A stretch of DNA of 64,000 bases from Anaerobacillus alkaliphilus (GCF_004116265.1 NZ_QOUX01000023.1:1-64000); one strand, 5' to 3'. Shown: positions 18,977 through 27,744, counted from the stretch's first letter. Notes: generated by a model from the sequence alone, not told the origin. Numbers and translations: made by a program.

Positions 18977-19006
18977 TTGATAACAACGTTGTAAATATTT
19001 ATAAAA
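18977..19006 (+). promoter_or_regulatory. LacI-gene promoter with operator in the spacer
   Basis: TTGATA (18977-18982), a 17-bp spacer and TATAAA (19000-19005). The degenerate operator TAACAACGTTGTAA (18981-18994) occupies the spacer, where a bound repressor would block polymerase. This suggests autorepression. The rest of the 348-bp gap 18720-19067 shows no gene, only AT-rich sequence. Confidence 0.7.
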
Positions 19007-19067
19007 TATTCTATTATAAAAGAAAATATAACGAATTTGCAAAGATAGTTATGACGGAGGAATATAC

Positions 19068-20057
19068 ATGAGCATCACTATTAAAGATATTGCCAAGCAT
19101 GCGGGAGTTAGTTACTCAACTGTATCAAAAGCACTTAGAGACAGTCCTCTTGTTAAAGCACCTACAAAAAATAAGATCATTTCCATTGCTGAAGAATTAG
19201 GATATGTCCCTAACATTGCTGCAAGGAGTTTAGTCCAAAAAAAGTCGTTCACTATCGGTGTTGTTTGGCCAACAGTTGAACGAGTGGCAAACTCAAGCTT
19301 AGTTACAAAGATTAATGAGTTACTTGAACAGAACTCTTATACGACTCTACTCTCTATTAACAAAGTAGATAGAGCTATTTCCACTTTTAATCGGTTCCAA
19401 GTCGATGCAATTATCGTCTTTTCTGAAAATGAAGAAGACTCTAATGCTGTAAAAAAGTATCAATCAAAGGTACCGATTCTTTATTATGGCATTAAGGAAA
19501 GCCTTGAGCATCCAACAATTGATGTGAATAGAAGAGAAGCTATTAAGTTAGCTGTTGAATACTTAATTAAATTAGGGCATCAAAAGATTGCTTATATAGG
19601 TGAAGTGAATACGAGTGATACGCTTCAAAAAGAAAAATACTTTGGATATCTAGAAGGTATGGAGGTAAATAACCTAACTATTGCAGATAACTTTCTTGCT
19701 CCTACAAAAGGATTAGATGTATATGCTGGCTATTTAGGTGCAAAATCAATTTTAACTAGCAATAAAGACATTACCGCTGTCATAAGTGGAAGCTTTGATT
19801 TAACTCGTGGTGTACTAAGAGCTGCACAAGAATTAGAGATTAATATCCCAAATCAACTTTCTGTGGTTAGTTACGATAACATACCTCAATCGGAAAGCCT
19901 TGATGTTAGATTTACAAAAGTAGGGGTGCCTCTTGATCGAATTGCCGAGCAAATAACAGAAACACTCTTGGAGATTATCGAAGGCGAAGAGATTGACGAC
20001 TCTATTATCTTAGATCCGGAACTAAATGTTGGCAATTCATGCAAAGTACTCAAATAA
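19068..20057 (+). CDS. LacI-family transcriptional repressor, likely regulator of the pectin island
   Basis: 329 residues from ATG 19068 with GGAGG seven bases upstream. The N-terminal HTH reads IKDIAKHAGVSYSTVSKAL, followed by the hinge helix NIAARSL at 49-55 and a periplasmic-binding-protein-like effector domain to the end. LacI proteins of this type bind palindromes with a central CG. The repeated AACAACGTTGTT sites in this window fit, one of them in this gene's own promoter. It is comparable in role to KdgR of B. subtilis; the inducer is probably a keto-deoxyuronate (inference). The gene is followed by half of a split terminator. Confidence 0.88.
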   Translation: MSITIKDIAKHAGVSYSTVSKALRDSPLVKAPTKNKIISIAEELGYVPNIAARSLVQKKSFTIGVVWPTVERVANSSLVTKINELLEQNSYTTLLSINKVDRAISTFNRFQVDAIIVFSENEEDSNAVKKYQSKVPILYYGIKESLEHPTIDVNRREAIKLAVEYLIKLGHQKIAYIGEVNTSDTLQKEKYFGYLEGMEVNNLTIADNFLAPTKGLDVYAGYLGAKSILTSNKDITAVISGSFDLTRGVLRAAQELEINIPNQLSVVSYDNIPQSESLDVRFTKVGVPLDRIAEQITETLLEIIEGEEIDDSIILDPELNVGNSCKVLK

Positions 20058-20080
20058 AAAGGTGTCCCAACTCAACTAAC
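20056..20080 (+). terminator. Left half of a disrupted LacI terminator
   Basis: AAAAAGGTGTCC followed by CAACTCAAC matches the 5' arm and loop of a terminator whose 3' arm, GGACACCTTTTTT, lies about 970 bp away at 21043-21055. Joining the two gives a perfect 12-bp stem with a 9-base loop. Confidence 0.65.
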
Positions 20081-20170
20081 GGGTTTGGGTTTGAAATACA
20101 AAACCGCATTTCGCAGTCGAATTAGTAAGAAAAATAACAAGTATATTGAAAACAATATAACATTGAAATT

Positions 20171-20200
20171 AGCAGGGGAATTGGTGTTTCCTCTGCTTTT
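20171..20200 (+). terminator. Rho-independent terminator-like hairpin
   Basis: Arms AGCAGGGGAA and TTCCTCTGCT followed by TTTT. It lies about 115 bp after the LacI stop, within the putative insertion, and may replace the disrupted terminator. Confidence 0.7.
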
Positions 20201-20341
20201 CTCTAATTTTCTAAAAATTACAGGTTTTCTGGATATTCATGTTAATATATTAGTAGAAGCTATATAACTTTGTGAAAAGATTACTTAAAGTAACGAAGCA
20301 AAAAAGTGTAACAAGATTAGGTTAAAAAAGGGGGTTTTGAT

Positions 20342-20623
20342 TTGCTAAAAAAGAAAAAAACTTGGGAAGAAATTAGAAGTAAAGGACAATTACATTTTAT
20401 TATTAAACAAGGTATTTTTGGTTGGGGACTTCCCGTAGCAATTCTTGTTTTCTTCCTTACCAAACTATTTGAATATGGTTTAGAATTCACTATGTATTTC
20501 AACGGAGAATGGATAAAAGATTTACTAACGAACATACTATTTTTCCAAGTAGGTGGTATATTTTTTGGTTGGTGGATGTGGAAAATTGGAGAGAGTAAAC
20601 ATCAAGAAACAGCATTAAAGTAG
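20342..20623 (+). CDS. Small membrane protein of unknown function
   Basis: 93 residues from TTG 20342, with AAGGGGG at 20328-20334 upstream. The start MLKKKKTWEEIRSKG is positively charged and is followed by two hydrophobic segments (about 22-41 and 64-82, the second Trp/Gly-rich), predicting a two-helix membrane protein with both ends inside. I do not recognise a named family. It is monocistronic, with a terminator at 20663, and lies inside the segment that splits the LacI terminator, so it may be the cargo of that insertion. Confidence 0.65.
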   Translation: MLKKKKTWEEIRSKGQLHFIIKQGIFGWGLPVAILVFFLTKLFEYGLEFTMYFNGEWIKDLLTNILFFQVGGIFFGWWMWKIGESKHQETALK

Positions 20624-20662
20624 TTTTGTTTATTGAAGTAACGAGTGCGTCGAAGAAGAATT

Positions 20663-20712
20663 AAAAAAGCCTGTATCAATGATTACTTGGCAATCAACGA
20701 TACAGGCTTTAT
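20663..20712 (+). terminator. Terminator after the small membrane protein gene
   Basis: Arms AAGCCTGTATC and GATACAGGCTT with an inner partly paired loop and T-rich tail. Confidence 0.85.
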
Positions 20713-20952
20713 CTATCGGTAACTATTTAACCTATATATATTTAAGATATTCCAAGCGTTTATTGTTATTTTAACACTAATTACTACATTTGAATCGTAA
20801 CTTTTATCTTCTTCGTAATCATAATCGTCAGGGAGATGTTCCGGTGAGTATTTTTAGTAGGCTAAATAACACCAGTTTTAACACTTATGCTAATTAGTGT
20901 GATATTTTAGTAATTAAACCGACCACGATTAAACCTTGATATGATACCAACT

Positions 20953-20990
20953 AAGGGGAAACTAATTAGTGTTTAATTAGCTTCCCTTTT
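20953..20990. terminator. Terminator-like hairpin in a gene-free stretch
   Basis: Arms near AAGGGGAAACTAATTA and TAATTAGCTTCCCTTTT pair with one bulge. No gene is seen immediately on either side. Confidence 0.55.
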
Positions 20991-21121
20991 ATACTGTTTT
21001 TATTTATTCTGTACTCGAAAACCGAACCCGTCCCAACTCAACGGACACCTTTTTTTAGGTAGATCTGATGCGTTTCATAGCAAAGTGATAGGATTTCTAA
21101 CATTAAGTAAAGTAATAATTA

Positions 21122-21913
21122 CTAGGTTAGACTAGCTTGTATCTCTTTTCTTCTTACTGCTCGATCTCTATCGCTCAATCGTGGACAACCATAACATTTT
21201 GATGGTGCCCCTTCTGTTTGGTAATAGAGGCAGCAAGTTGGTTTCATGCGTAACATTTTGCCTTCATCTCTGGGACTTTCAATCATTCGATACGATATAT
21301 TCAGTGGATTTTTCCTTGAATTGAAGCTAGCAGGATCAAGTTCTTTGGTTAGCATATTGAAATCTGAATGTACGATTGTTTTTAGTTCATCAGTCTGTGC
21401 TTGAGCTACCATGAGATCATAGCCATGATATAGCCCAATCGAAAGTTGACCATAGAGATCTTTCAAGCGCACCCCAGTTGTTGTTGCAAATAACTCCACT
21501 AAAGGTACAGCATTGTTTTTATATAGCTGTTCTAAAAATGTCTTCCTATCGTCATTGTTTATTGTCTTTTCAGTCGGATCTACTATTCGAAAGCAAATTC
21601 CATAAGAGTCGTACTCTTGAATGTAATACATTTGTAGTTCAATATTCTCTAAGGTTACTTGAAAAACGGTATCGTAATAGGAAATTCCGTATTGGATTGC
21701 TGCAAGAAACCAACCATAGGCAGTACAAAAATAAGTTGCAGGAACTTGAGTATTTAACGCTTTAATCTTTGATCCGTAATTATCAATAAAATCTTTTAGT
21801 ACTGCTCTCTCGTTAAATTTTGAAAGGGTAACTGAATAAATTTTATTGGGATGATCTTCTATACGAAAGTAATAAAAGTTCTTTTCTAGAAAATGATAGT
21901 CAATGACAGCCAT
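21122..21913 (-). CDS. FhuF-like siderophore-iron reductase / iron-binding protein
   Basis: 263 residues. The C-terminus carries Cys227-Cys228 and Cys240-x2-Cys243, the CC...CxxC ligand set of the FhuF [2Fe-2S] family, which reduces ferric siderophores after import. The cytoplasmic body has no signal peptide. A near-perfect Fur box lies upstream (21961-21981), so expression under iron limitation is very likely. No siderophore uptake or synthesis genes are adjacent, so it is an orphan unit. The alternative is an IucA/IucC-associated accessory protein of the same fold. Confidence 0.85.
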   Translation of the reverse strand: MAVIDYHFLEKNFYYFRIEDHPNKIYSVTLSKFNERAVLKDFIDNYGSKIKALNTQVPATYFCTAYGWFLAAIQYGISYYDTVFQVTLENIELQMYYIQEYDSYGICFRIVDPTEKTINNDDRKTFLEQLYKNNAVPLVELFATTTGVRLKDLYGQLSIGLYHGYDLMVAQAQTDELKTIVHSDFNMLTKELDPASFNSRKNPLNISYRMIESPRDEGKMLRMKPTCCLYYQTEGAPSKCYGCPRLSDRDRAVRRKEIQASLT

Positions 21914-21960
21914 TCTATGTACCCCTTGTTTTGAGTTATGGTTTCGAATATTCGACTCCG

Positions 21961-21981
21961 ATGATAATGATTATCATTTTT
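21961..21981 (-). promoter_or_regulatory. Fur box
   Basis: ATGATAATGATTATCAT (21961-21977) is a perfect inverted repeat around a central G and matches the classic 19-bp GATAATGATTATCATTATC consensus. It lies about 50 bp upstream of the FhuF-like gene. Confidence 0.92.
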
Positions 21982-22149
21982 ATTATAGTATGAATTCATG
22001 AATTGTTCAATGTCATTTTTCAATAGAATGTCATTGAACAATAAGTTAGTCAGATTTATACTGATGGTGACATGAAGAAAAGCCTATGTCCAAGGAAGTT
22101 GTATTAAAGTGGCTTTTGTCTATTTTAAAAGATTGGAGTGGTAGTCAGC

Positions 22150-22797
22150 ATGGATAAGTTTGAACAAAAATACGAGGCATGGATCGAGAAGAACATTCTT
22201 GAGGAAAGTAATCCGCGTAGACGGGAATTGCTTGAGAAAGGTCTGGGCTTTGGAACGGTGGAATTTCTCAGAGAGATCTGGTACCCCACAGTTGGGAACT
22301 TTGATCATTTATATCCTGAGTGGGAAGTTCGAGACTTTAATAATCGTTACCGCTATTTAGACCTCGCTTTTATGCCAAATGGTGTTATGGGATGTATTGA
22401 AATTCAGGGGTATGGCCCCCATGCCAGAGACCTTAATGTTAGCCGCTTTAAAGATTTGTGCTGGAGGCATTCTCTTTTAGCACTTGAAGGCTGGACGATA
22501 TTACCGATTGCATTTTTAACGATCAAAGAAGAGCCGAAACAATGCCAACAGCTCATACTCGCCTTTATTGGCAAATTCCTCGTCACAGAAACTCCAACTA
22601 ACTTAACCTGGCTTGAAGCTGAGGTTGTCCGTTATGCACGTCGATCGCTACTTCCGATTACACCAAATGAATTAACTACTCACCTTGGAGTCGGTAAACG
22701 TCAAGTTAGACGTATCCTCCATAACCTCGTTGATTTACAAATCCTAACCGTAGCTAGTGGAAATGTCCGATCACGTAGTTTTAAACTAAAAGTCTAG
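22150..22797 (+). CDS. PD-(D/E)XK nuclease-like domain plus winged-helix protein
   Basis: 215 residues from ATG 22150 (site GGAGTGG at 22135-22141; a GTG at 22138 lies inside that site). Residues ~45-125 resemble the core of PD-(D/E)XK nucleases: RYLDLAF (Asp71) and CIEIQGYG (Glu84-x-Gln86), then RFKDLCWRHSLLALEGW and PIAF. The C-terminal ~65 residues form a winged helix (ITPNELTTHLGVGKRQVRRIL). Similar proteins are widespread in Bacillaceae and usually called transcriptional regulators; the function is unknown. It stands alone, and the gap to the FhuF-like gene holds the Fur box and a long dyad (22002-22042). Gln in place of the usual Lys may alter or abolish catalysis. Confidence 0.65.
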   Translation: MDKFEQKYEAWIEKNILEESNPRRRELLEKGLGFGTVEFLREIWYPTVGNFDHLYPEWEVRDFNNRYRYLDLAFMPNGVMGCIEIQGYGPHARDLNVSRFKDLCWRHSLLALEGWTILPIAFLTIKEEPKQCQQLILAFIGKFLVTETPTNLTWLEAEVVRYARRSLLPITPNELTTHLGVGKRQVRRILHNLVDLQILTVASGNVRSRSFKLKV

Positions 22798-22801
22798 CTC
22801 A

Positions 22802-23775
22802 GCATCTATTAAGTGGAATGAGAGGCTCTTATTTTTACGATTTTGCTATATTTTTAGTTTTCGCGGACTGAGAAGCACTTATTTCACGAAAAAAGCGAGA
22901 TTTTATGCCCATTTTAAGTATATAACGTCCCCTGTGTCCGCGAAATTTGAAAATTGGCCTTTTTTTGAGAAAATAGCGTCCTCTCAGTCCGCGAAACTCA
23001 CAACGCGCACAAGAAGGGAAGCCAACCTAGTAGTCAACATCCCTTGCATCTATTAAGTGGACTGAGAGGCTCTTATTTTTACGATTTTGCTATATTTTTA
23101 GTTTTCGTGGACTGAGAGGCTCTTATTTCACGAAAAAAACGAGATTTTATTCTCATTTTAAGTAAATAACATCCCCTGTGTCCGCGAAATTTGAAAATTG
23201 GCCTTTTTTGAGAAAATAGCGTCCTCTCAGTCCGCGAAACTCACAACGCGCACAAGAAGGGATACCAACCTAGTAGTCAACATCCCTTGCATCTATGAAG
23301 TGGACTGAGAGGCTCTTATTTTTACGATTTTGCTATATTTTTAGTTTTCGCGGACTGAGATGCTCTTATTCCACGAAAAAAGCGAGATTTCATGCTCATT
23401 TTAAGTAAATAACGTCCCCTGTGTCCGCAAAATTTGAAAATTGGTCTTTTTTGAGAAAATAGCGTCCTCTCAGTCTGCGAAACTCACAACACGCACAAAA
23501 AGGGATGCCAACCTAGTAGTCAACATCCCCTTGCATCTATTAAGTGGACTGAGAGGCTCTTATTTTTACGATTTTGCTATATTTTTAGTTTTCGCGGACT
23601 GAGAAGCACTTATTTCACGAAAAAAACGAGATTTTATGCTCATTTTAAGTATATAGCGTCCCCTGTGTCCGCGAAATTTGAAAATTGGCCTTTTTTGAGA
23701 AAATAGCGTCCTCTCAGTCCGCGAAACTCACAACGCGCACAAAAAGGGATGCCAACCTAGTAGTCAACATCCCTT
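22802..23775. repeat. Four tandem copies of a ~244-bp structured repeat
   Basis: Units start at 22802, 23046, 23289 and 23533 and are 243-244 bp each, with only scattered substitutions. Within a unit, a GGACTGAGAGGCTCTTATTT-type motif occurs twice in direct orientation, and an inverted copy (CTCTCAGTCCGCGAAACT) occurs ~110 bp later, so each unit can form a large stem-loop. A further TGTCCGCGAAATTTG motif lies between. No open reading frame is conserved. The array fills the whole space between the convergent PD-(D/E)XK-like and DHA2 genes. Confidence 0.92.
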
Positions 23776-23779
23776 GCTC

Positions 23780-25291
23780 TTAATTTTCCACTAATTTTGG
23801 GGATAATGTGACTTTCCCGTCTCCCACCGGTTCTTCCGCTTGTTTTGCTCGCTTAATAAATACAGCAAGCACAAGGGCAACGGCAGAAATGAACACTGTT
23901 ACAAAAAACGCATCATTAATTCCTTCTAGCATCGCCATCATCATAATTTGCTGGTTGAATTCGGCCATCGCTTCAGGTGTTGTTGCGTTTGGTGCGAGTG
24001 TACTAGCTAGTTCTGTTGCATGTGTCTGGGTCCGGTTTGACATCACGGTAATTAATAGAGCCGTTCCGATTGCTCCAGACATCTGCTGCATCGTGTTATT
24101 CATTGCTGTACCATGAGGATAAAAGCTTCTTGGTAATTGATTCAAACCATTCGTGGAGACTGGCATCATGACCATCGACATACCAAACATTCTGATTGAG
24201 TAAAGTACTATTAAGTGCATGTAGGTTGTTTCAAACGTTAGCTGACTAAAATAATAACTAGTAATAGTAATAATCGCTAACCCCATTATTGCTAAAACCC
24301 TGCCACCAAATTTATCAAATAATCTACCGGTAATTGGTGACATCACCGCCATGATTAAAGCTCCCGGAAGCATCAATAACCCAGCATCCATTGGTGAAAT
24401 ACCGCGAAGTGTTTGGACATAGATCGGTGTAAGGATCATTCCAGAAAACAACGCCATCGCAATTACCATTGAAATAGTAATTGATAATGCATACATTGGA
24501 TACTTAAATACCCCAAAGTTCAGCATCGGTTTTTCTTGCTTCTTCTGCCTCAAAATAAACACAACTAAGGAAACCGCTCCAATTATAATTGTTCCGTAGA
24601 CTAGTGGACTTTCCCAGCCTTTATTTCCTGCTGAACTAAATCCGTATAATAAACTACCAAAACCAACGCTTGAGAGTAATAGAGAGTAGATATCTAGACG
24701 AATATCTGACTTTTCCTTTTTATCCTTTAATAATAAAAGCCCTCCGATAAATACTGCAATGGCAATAGGTGTTAGAAAGTGGAAAAGCATTCGCCAGTCA
24801 TAGTGCTCGACAATCCACCCAGATAGTGTTGGACCGATTGCTGGTGCTCCCATCATAATTAACCCAAAGAAGCCCATGGCTGTTCCTCTTTTTTCTACGG
24901 GGAAACTAACCAGCATTACATTCATTAACAATGGCATCAGAATGGCTGAACCAGATGCTTGAGTCATTCTTCCCATCAAGAGTAGTGGAAATATATGAGC
25001 CGCTCCTGCTAAAATTGTTCCCAAAGTAAACAGGCCCATGGCAACAATAAATAATCTTCGTACTGAATATTTTTGGATCAGAAAAGCAGTTGCCGGTATT
25101 AGAATACCGTTTATTAACATATACCCAGTTGTTAACCACTGTACTGTTGGAGCTTCAACATGAAAGTCTGCCATTATCGCAGGTAGAGCTATATTTAATA
25201 ATGTATTATTTAAAAAGGCAATAAACGCTCCAACCATTAAAACAGCAAGAATTCCATATGGCGGCCGATTGGTATCAATTGTTTGCATCAT
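23780..25291 (-). CDS. DHA2-family (EmrB/QacA-type) drug efflux MFS transporter
   Basis: About 503 residues from ATG 25291 (or 25288); GGGAGG lies upstream, and the GTG opening the longer frame at 25312 is inside that site. Fourteen predicted helices, with motif-A-like sequence IQKYSVRRLF and motif-C-like GAPAIGPTLSGWIVEHYDWRMLF, typical of DHA2 proton antiporters exporting drugs or cations. It is divergent from the TetR gene, the usual arrangement for a self-inducible pump. It runs into the tandem-repeat array with no clear hairpin terminator of its own; the repeats may provide it. The substrate is unknown. Confidence 0.92.
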   Translation of the reverse strand: MMQTIDTNRPPYGILAVLMVGAFIAFLNNTLLNIALPAIMADFHVEAPTVQWLTTGYMLINGILIPATAFLIQKYSVRRLFIVAMGLFTLGTILAGAAHIFPLLLMGRMTQASGSAILMPLLMNVMLVSFPVEKRGTAMGFFGLIMMGAPAIGPTLSGWIVEHYDWRMLFHFLTPIAIAVFIGGLLLLKDKKEKSDIRLDIYSLLLSSVGFGSLLYGFSSAGNKGWESPLVYGTIIIGAVSLVVFILRQKKQEKPMLNFGVFKYPMYALSITISMVIAMALFSGMILTPIYVQTLRGISPMDAGLLMLPGALIMAVMSPITGRLFDKFGGRVLAIMGLAIITITSYYFSQLTFETTYMHLIVLYSIRMFGMSMVMMPVSTNGLNQLPRSFYPHGTAMNNTMQQMSGAIGTALLITVMSNRTQTHATELASTLAPNATTPEAMAEFNQQIMMMAMLEGINDAFFVTVFISAVALVLAVFIKRAKQAEEPVGDGKVTLSPKLVEN

Positions 25292-25480
25292 AAACCTTAA
25301 ATCCTCCCACACTATATTGTACTAACGGTCTATTTTTTTATACTATTATTATAATAATCCATATCATATAATACAGCACAAATTTTTGCAATTAAAAAAT
25401 TGCTCGATTAGGGTTTGTGTAAAGTAAAAAAATACTATACCATTAATGAAATAGATTAACTGAGGAGTTAGGGTGATGAG

Positions 25481-26365
25481 ATGAATGAAAGAAAACAGCT
25501 TGTAATCAAAAAAGCCCACCAATTGTTCATGGAGAAAGGCTTTCAAGCAACATCTATTCAAGATATATTAGATTACACAGAGATTTCAAAAGGAACCTTT
25601 TATAACTATTTTTCATCAAAGAACGAATTACTAATTGCAATCATTAAAAACATTTTTGAGAAATTAAAGAAGCAACGGAATGACTTATTAATTGGTCAAG
25701 ACCCAGCCAATATTGAGATTTTCATTCAACAAATGAACTTACAATTAAAAACACACCGAGTTAATAAATTGATCCCGCTTTTTGAGGAAGTACTTGTATC
25801 CCATGATGAGGAATTGAAACAATTTCTTAAAGAGGCTCAATTTAAATTGCTTCAGTGGGTGTATAGTCGCTTTATCGAAATCTTCGGGGAAAATAAGCAA
25901 GACTATCTGCTAGATTGCGCAATTATGTTTATGGGAATTTTACATTCAAATCTTAAATATTTTAAGATGGCATATGAAACAACCGCGAGTACTGACCAAA
26001 TCGTCCGTTATAGTGTGAAACGAATAGTGAAAATTGTTAACGAAGTTTCAGAGGCTGATGAGAGGCTTCTCCCACCTGAGGTTTTGGAAAAATGGCTTCC
26101 TAATAGTGATGTTCAGGAATATAAACATAGACTGTTAGATGCTATTACTACCCTAAAGAGAGCACTCCTCGATCTAGATGAAAAAGACCAAACAAAGTAT
26201 ACCGAGTTATTAGATTTTCTAAAAGATGAGCTTCTGAATTCAAGTAATCCTCGAGTATTTTTAATAGACAGTGCTCTTCAATCTATAAAAGTGGCGGGAA
26301 ATCCTTTTAAAGTAGATGATATAAAATTACTTGAAGAGCTTTGTAAAATAGGGATAAAAACGTAA
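25481..26365 (+). CDS. TetR/AcrR-family repressor, likely controlling the DHA2 pump
   Basis: 294 residues. The N-terminal HTH contains KAHQLFMEKGFQATSIQDIL and ISKGTFYNYFSSKNEL. The effector region is helical and about 80-100 residues longer than in ordinary TetR proteins (usually ~200), with an extra C-terminal helical domain. It is divergently transcribed from the exporter across a 190-bp gap containing a 14-bp AT-only palindrome (25345-25358) that might be an operator. It probably represses the exporter until a ligand binds. A strong terminator follows. Confidence 0.88.
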   Translation: MNERKQLVIKKAHQLFMEKGFQATSIQDILDYTEISKGTFYNYFSSKNELLIAIIKNIFEKLKKQRNDLLIGQDPANIEIFIQQMNLQLKTHRVNKLIPLFEEVLVSHDEELKQFLKEAQFKLLQWVYSRFIEIFGENKQDYLLDCAIMFMGILHSNLKYFKMAYETTASTDQIVRYSVKRIVKIVNEVSEADERLLPPEVLEKWLPNSDVQEYKHRLLDAITTLKRALLDLDEKDQTKYTELLDFLKDELLNSSNPRVFLIDSALQSIKVAGNPFKVDDIKLLEELCKIGIKT

Positions 26366-26399
26366 AAAGCTTTGGAAGACTACTCCCAAAGCTTTTTCC
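26364..26399. terminator. Bidirectional terminator
   Basis: Arms AAAAAGCTTTGG and CCAAAGCTTTTT, between the TetR gene (+) and the GH1 gene (-). Confidence 0.88.
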
Positions 26400-26400
26400 C

Positions 26401-27744
26401 TTATACCGTGAAAAAGTTATTTCCAATTACCTGTTTATACCACCAATAACTATCCTTCTTTGTACGTTCTAGTGTTCGATAGTTGACATGAACAATGCCA
26501 AAACGCATCGTATAGCCCTCAGCCCATTCGAAATTATCTAGTAACGACCAAGTCAAATAACCTTTGATATTAACTCCCGAATTGATAGCTCGATCTAGAG
26601 ATACTAGATGCTGTTGTAGGTAGTCAATCCTTCCTTGGTCCCTAACACGACCGTCTACAGGTTCATCATTGTAACAAGAACCATTTTCTGTAATATAAAT
26701 CGGAACTTGTCCATATTGCTCGGTAATATAGCATAGAACCTTGTAAAAACCTTCAGGATAGATATTCCAACCTATATCCGTTTTCTGATAGCCAGTATCT
26801 ACTCTTTCATGGTCAAACAACCCGTCATTTGGTGAATATCGCCCGACACTACCTGTGTAGTAATTAATTCCAAGAAAATCGATTGGTTGCTGGATCAACT
26901 CCATGTCACCCTCTTCAATTTGTAAGAATGCACCTTTTTGCTCAAACCAATCAACCATAAATTGCGGATATTTCCCCTTAAAAACAGGATCAAAAAACCA
27001 CTCAATAAACCACGCACCTGCTCGTTTACAAGCATCAATATCCTCTTGTTTATTCGTGTACGGTTCATTCCATTCTACATTTGGTGCATAACCAATCTAT
27101 CCTTCAAATCCAAGCTCTCGAAACTTTAAAACTGTTTTCCCATGGGCAACTAAAAGGTTATGTGCGACGTTCACAGCTAATTGAAGATCCTTATAACCTG
27201 GGGCATGGATACCAAGGTAATTAGATAAATAAGAAACACACCAAGGTTCATTCAATGTAATCCAAAACTTGATTTTCCCTTTAAATTCCTTAAACATTAC
27301 CTCTGCATAATTCACAAATGCATCTATCGTCTGACGACTATCCCAGCCACCCTTGTCCTGTAATGCTTGAGGTAAATCCCAATGATAGAGAGTACACATT
27401 GGCTCAATGCCACTCTCAATTAATTTATCAACAAACCTATGGTAAAAATCCAGACCTTCTCTACTTACCTCACCTGTGCCATTCGGAAAAATTCTGGGCC
27501 AAGAAACTGAAAAGCGATAAGAGGTAATTCCAAGGTCTTTCATAATTTTTATATCTTCTTCATAACGATGATAGCTGTCACAAGCGATATCTCCATTGTC
27601 ACCATTCACTACTTTACCTGGTGTCTTTGAAAAAGTATCCCAAATTGAAGCTCCTCTTCCCCCTTCATTCACTGCTCCTTCGATTTGGTATGAAGCGGTA
27701 GCAACACCCCAAATCATATCCTTAGGAAATTGTATTATTGCCAA
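26401..27744 (-). pseudogene. GH1 beta-glucosidase interrupted by one in-frame TAG
   Basis: A single frame of 448 codons, the normal GH1 length, from TTG 27744 (AAAGGTGG upstream), with TAG at 27099-27097 as the only interruption. The first part carries the SWPRIFPNG region and the acid/base motif TLNEPW. The second carries the nucleophile motif YITENG and the C-terminal GYxTWSLLDNFEWAEGY. The stop falls in GFEG-stop-IGYAPN, where GH1 enzymes usually have a Lys or Gln; AAG or CAG is one base from TAG. Both halves are otherwise intact, so the change is recent, is a sequencing error, or is read through. An intact enzyme would hydrolyse beta-glucosides or phospho-beta-glucosides in the cytoplasm. 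Confidence 0.88.

Larger units (their letters stand above)
20077..21029. mobile_element. Putative inserted element with imperfect terminal inverted repeats
   Basis: The segment is bounded by a 13-bp direct repeat GTCCCAACTCAAC (20064-20076 and 21030-21042), which splits a terminator. Its ends, 20081-20099 and 21011-21029, are imperfect inverted repeats (14 of 19 positions). It carries a 93-residue membrane-protein gene and three hairpins, but no recognisable transposase. The 498-bp stretch 20624-21121 otherwise holds only hairpins. It could be a non-autonomous or decayed transposable element. Confidence 0.5.

Noticed and set aside
20085-20267. Plus-strand open frame of 60 codons after the LacI gene
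   Set aside because: Its start lies in the terminal repeat of the putative insertion, it has no ribosome site, and a terminator hairpin lies inside it.
20713-20853. Minus-strand open stretch with coding-like composition (EHLPDDYDYEED)
   Set aside because: No start codon and a stop directly upstream; at best a gene relic.
22802-23775. CRISPR array
   Set aside because: The ~244-bp units are repeated whole with no variable spacers and no cas genes nearby.
25345-25358. AT-only palindrome between the DHA2 and TetR genes as an operator
   Set aside because: Such AT palindromes are expected by chance in this DNA; noted in the TetR entry only.
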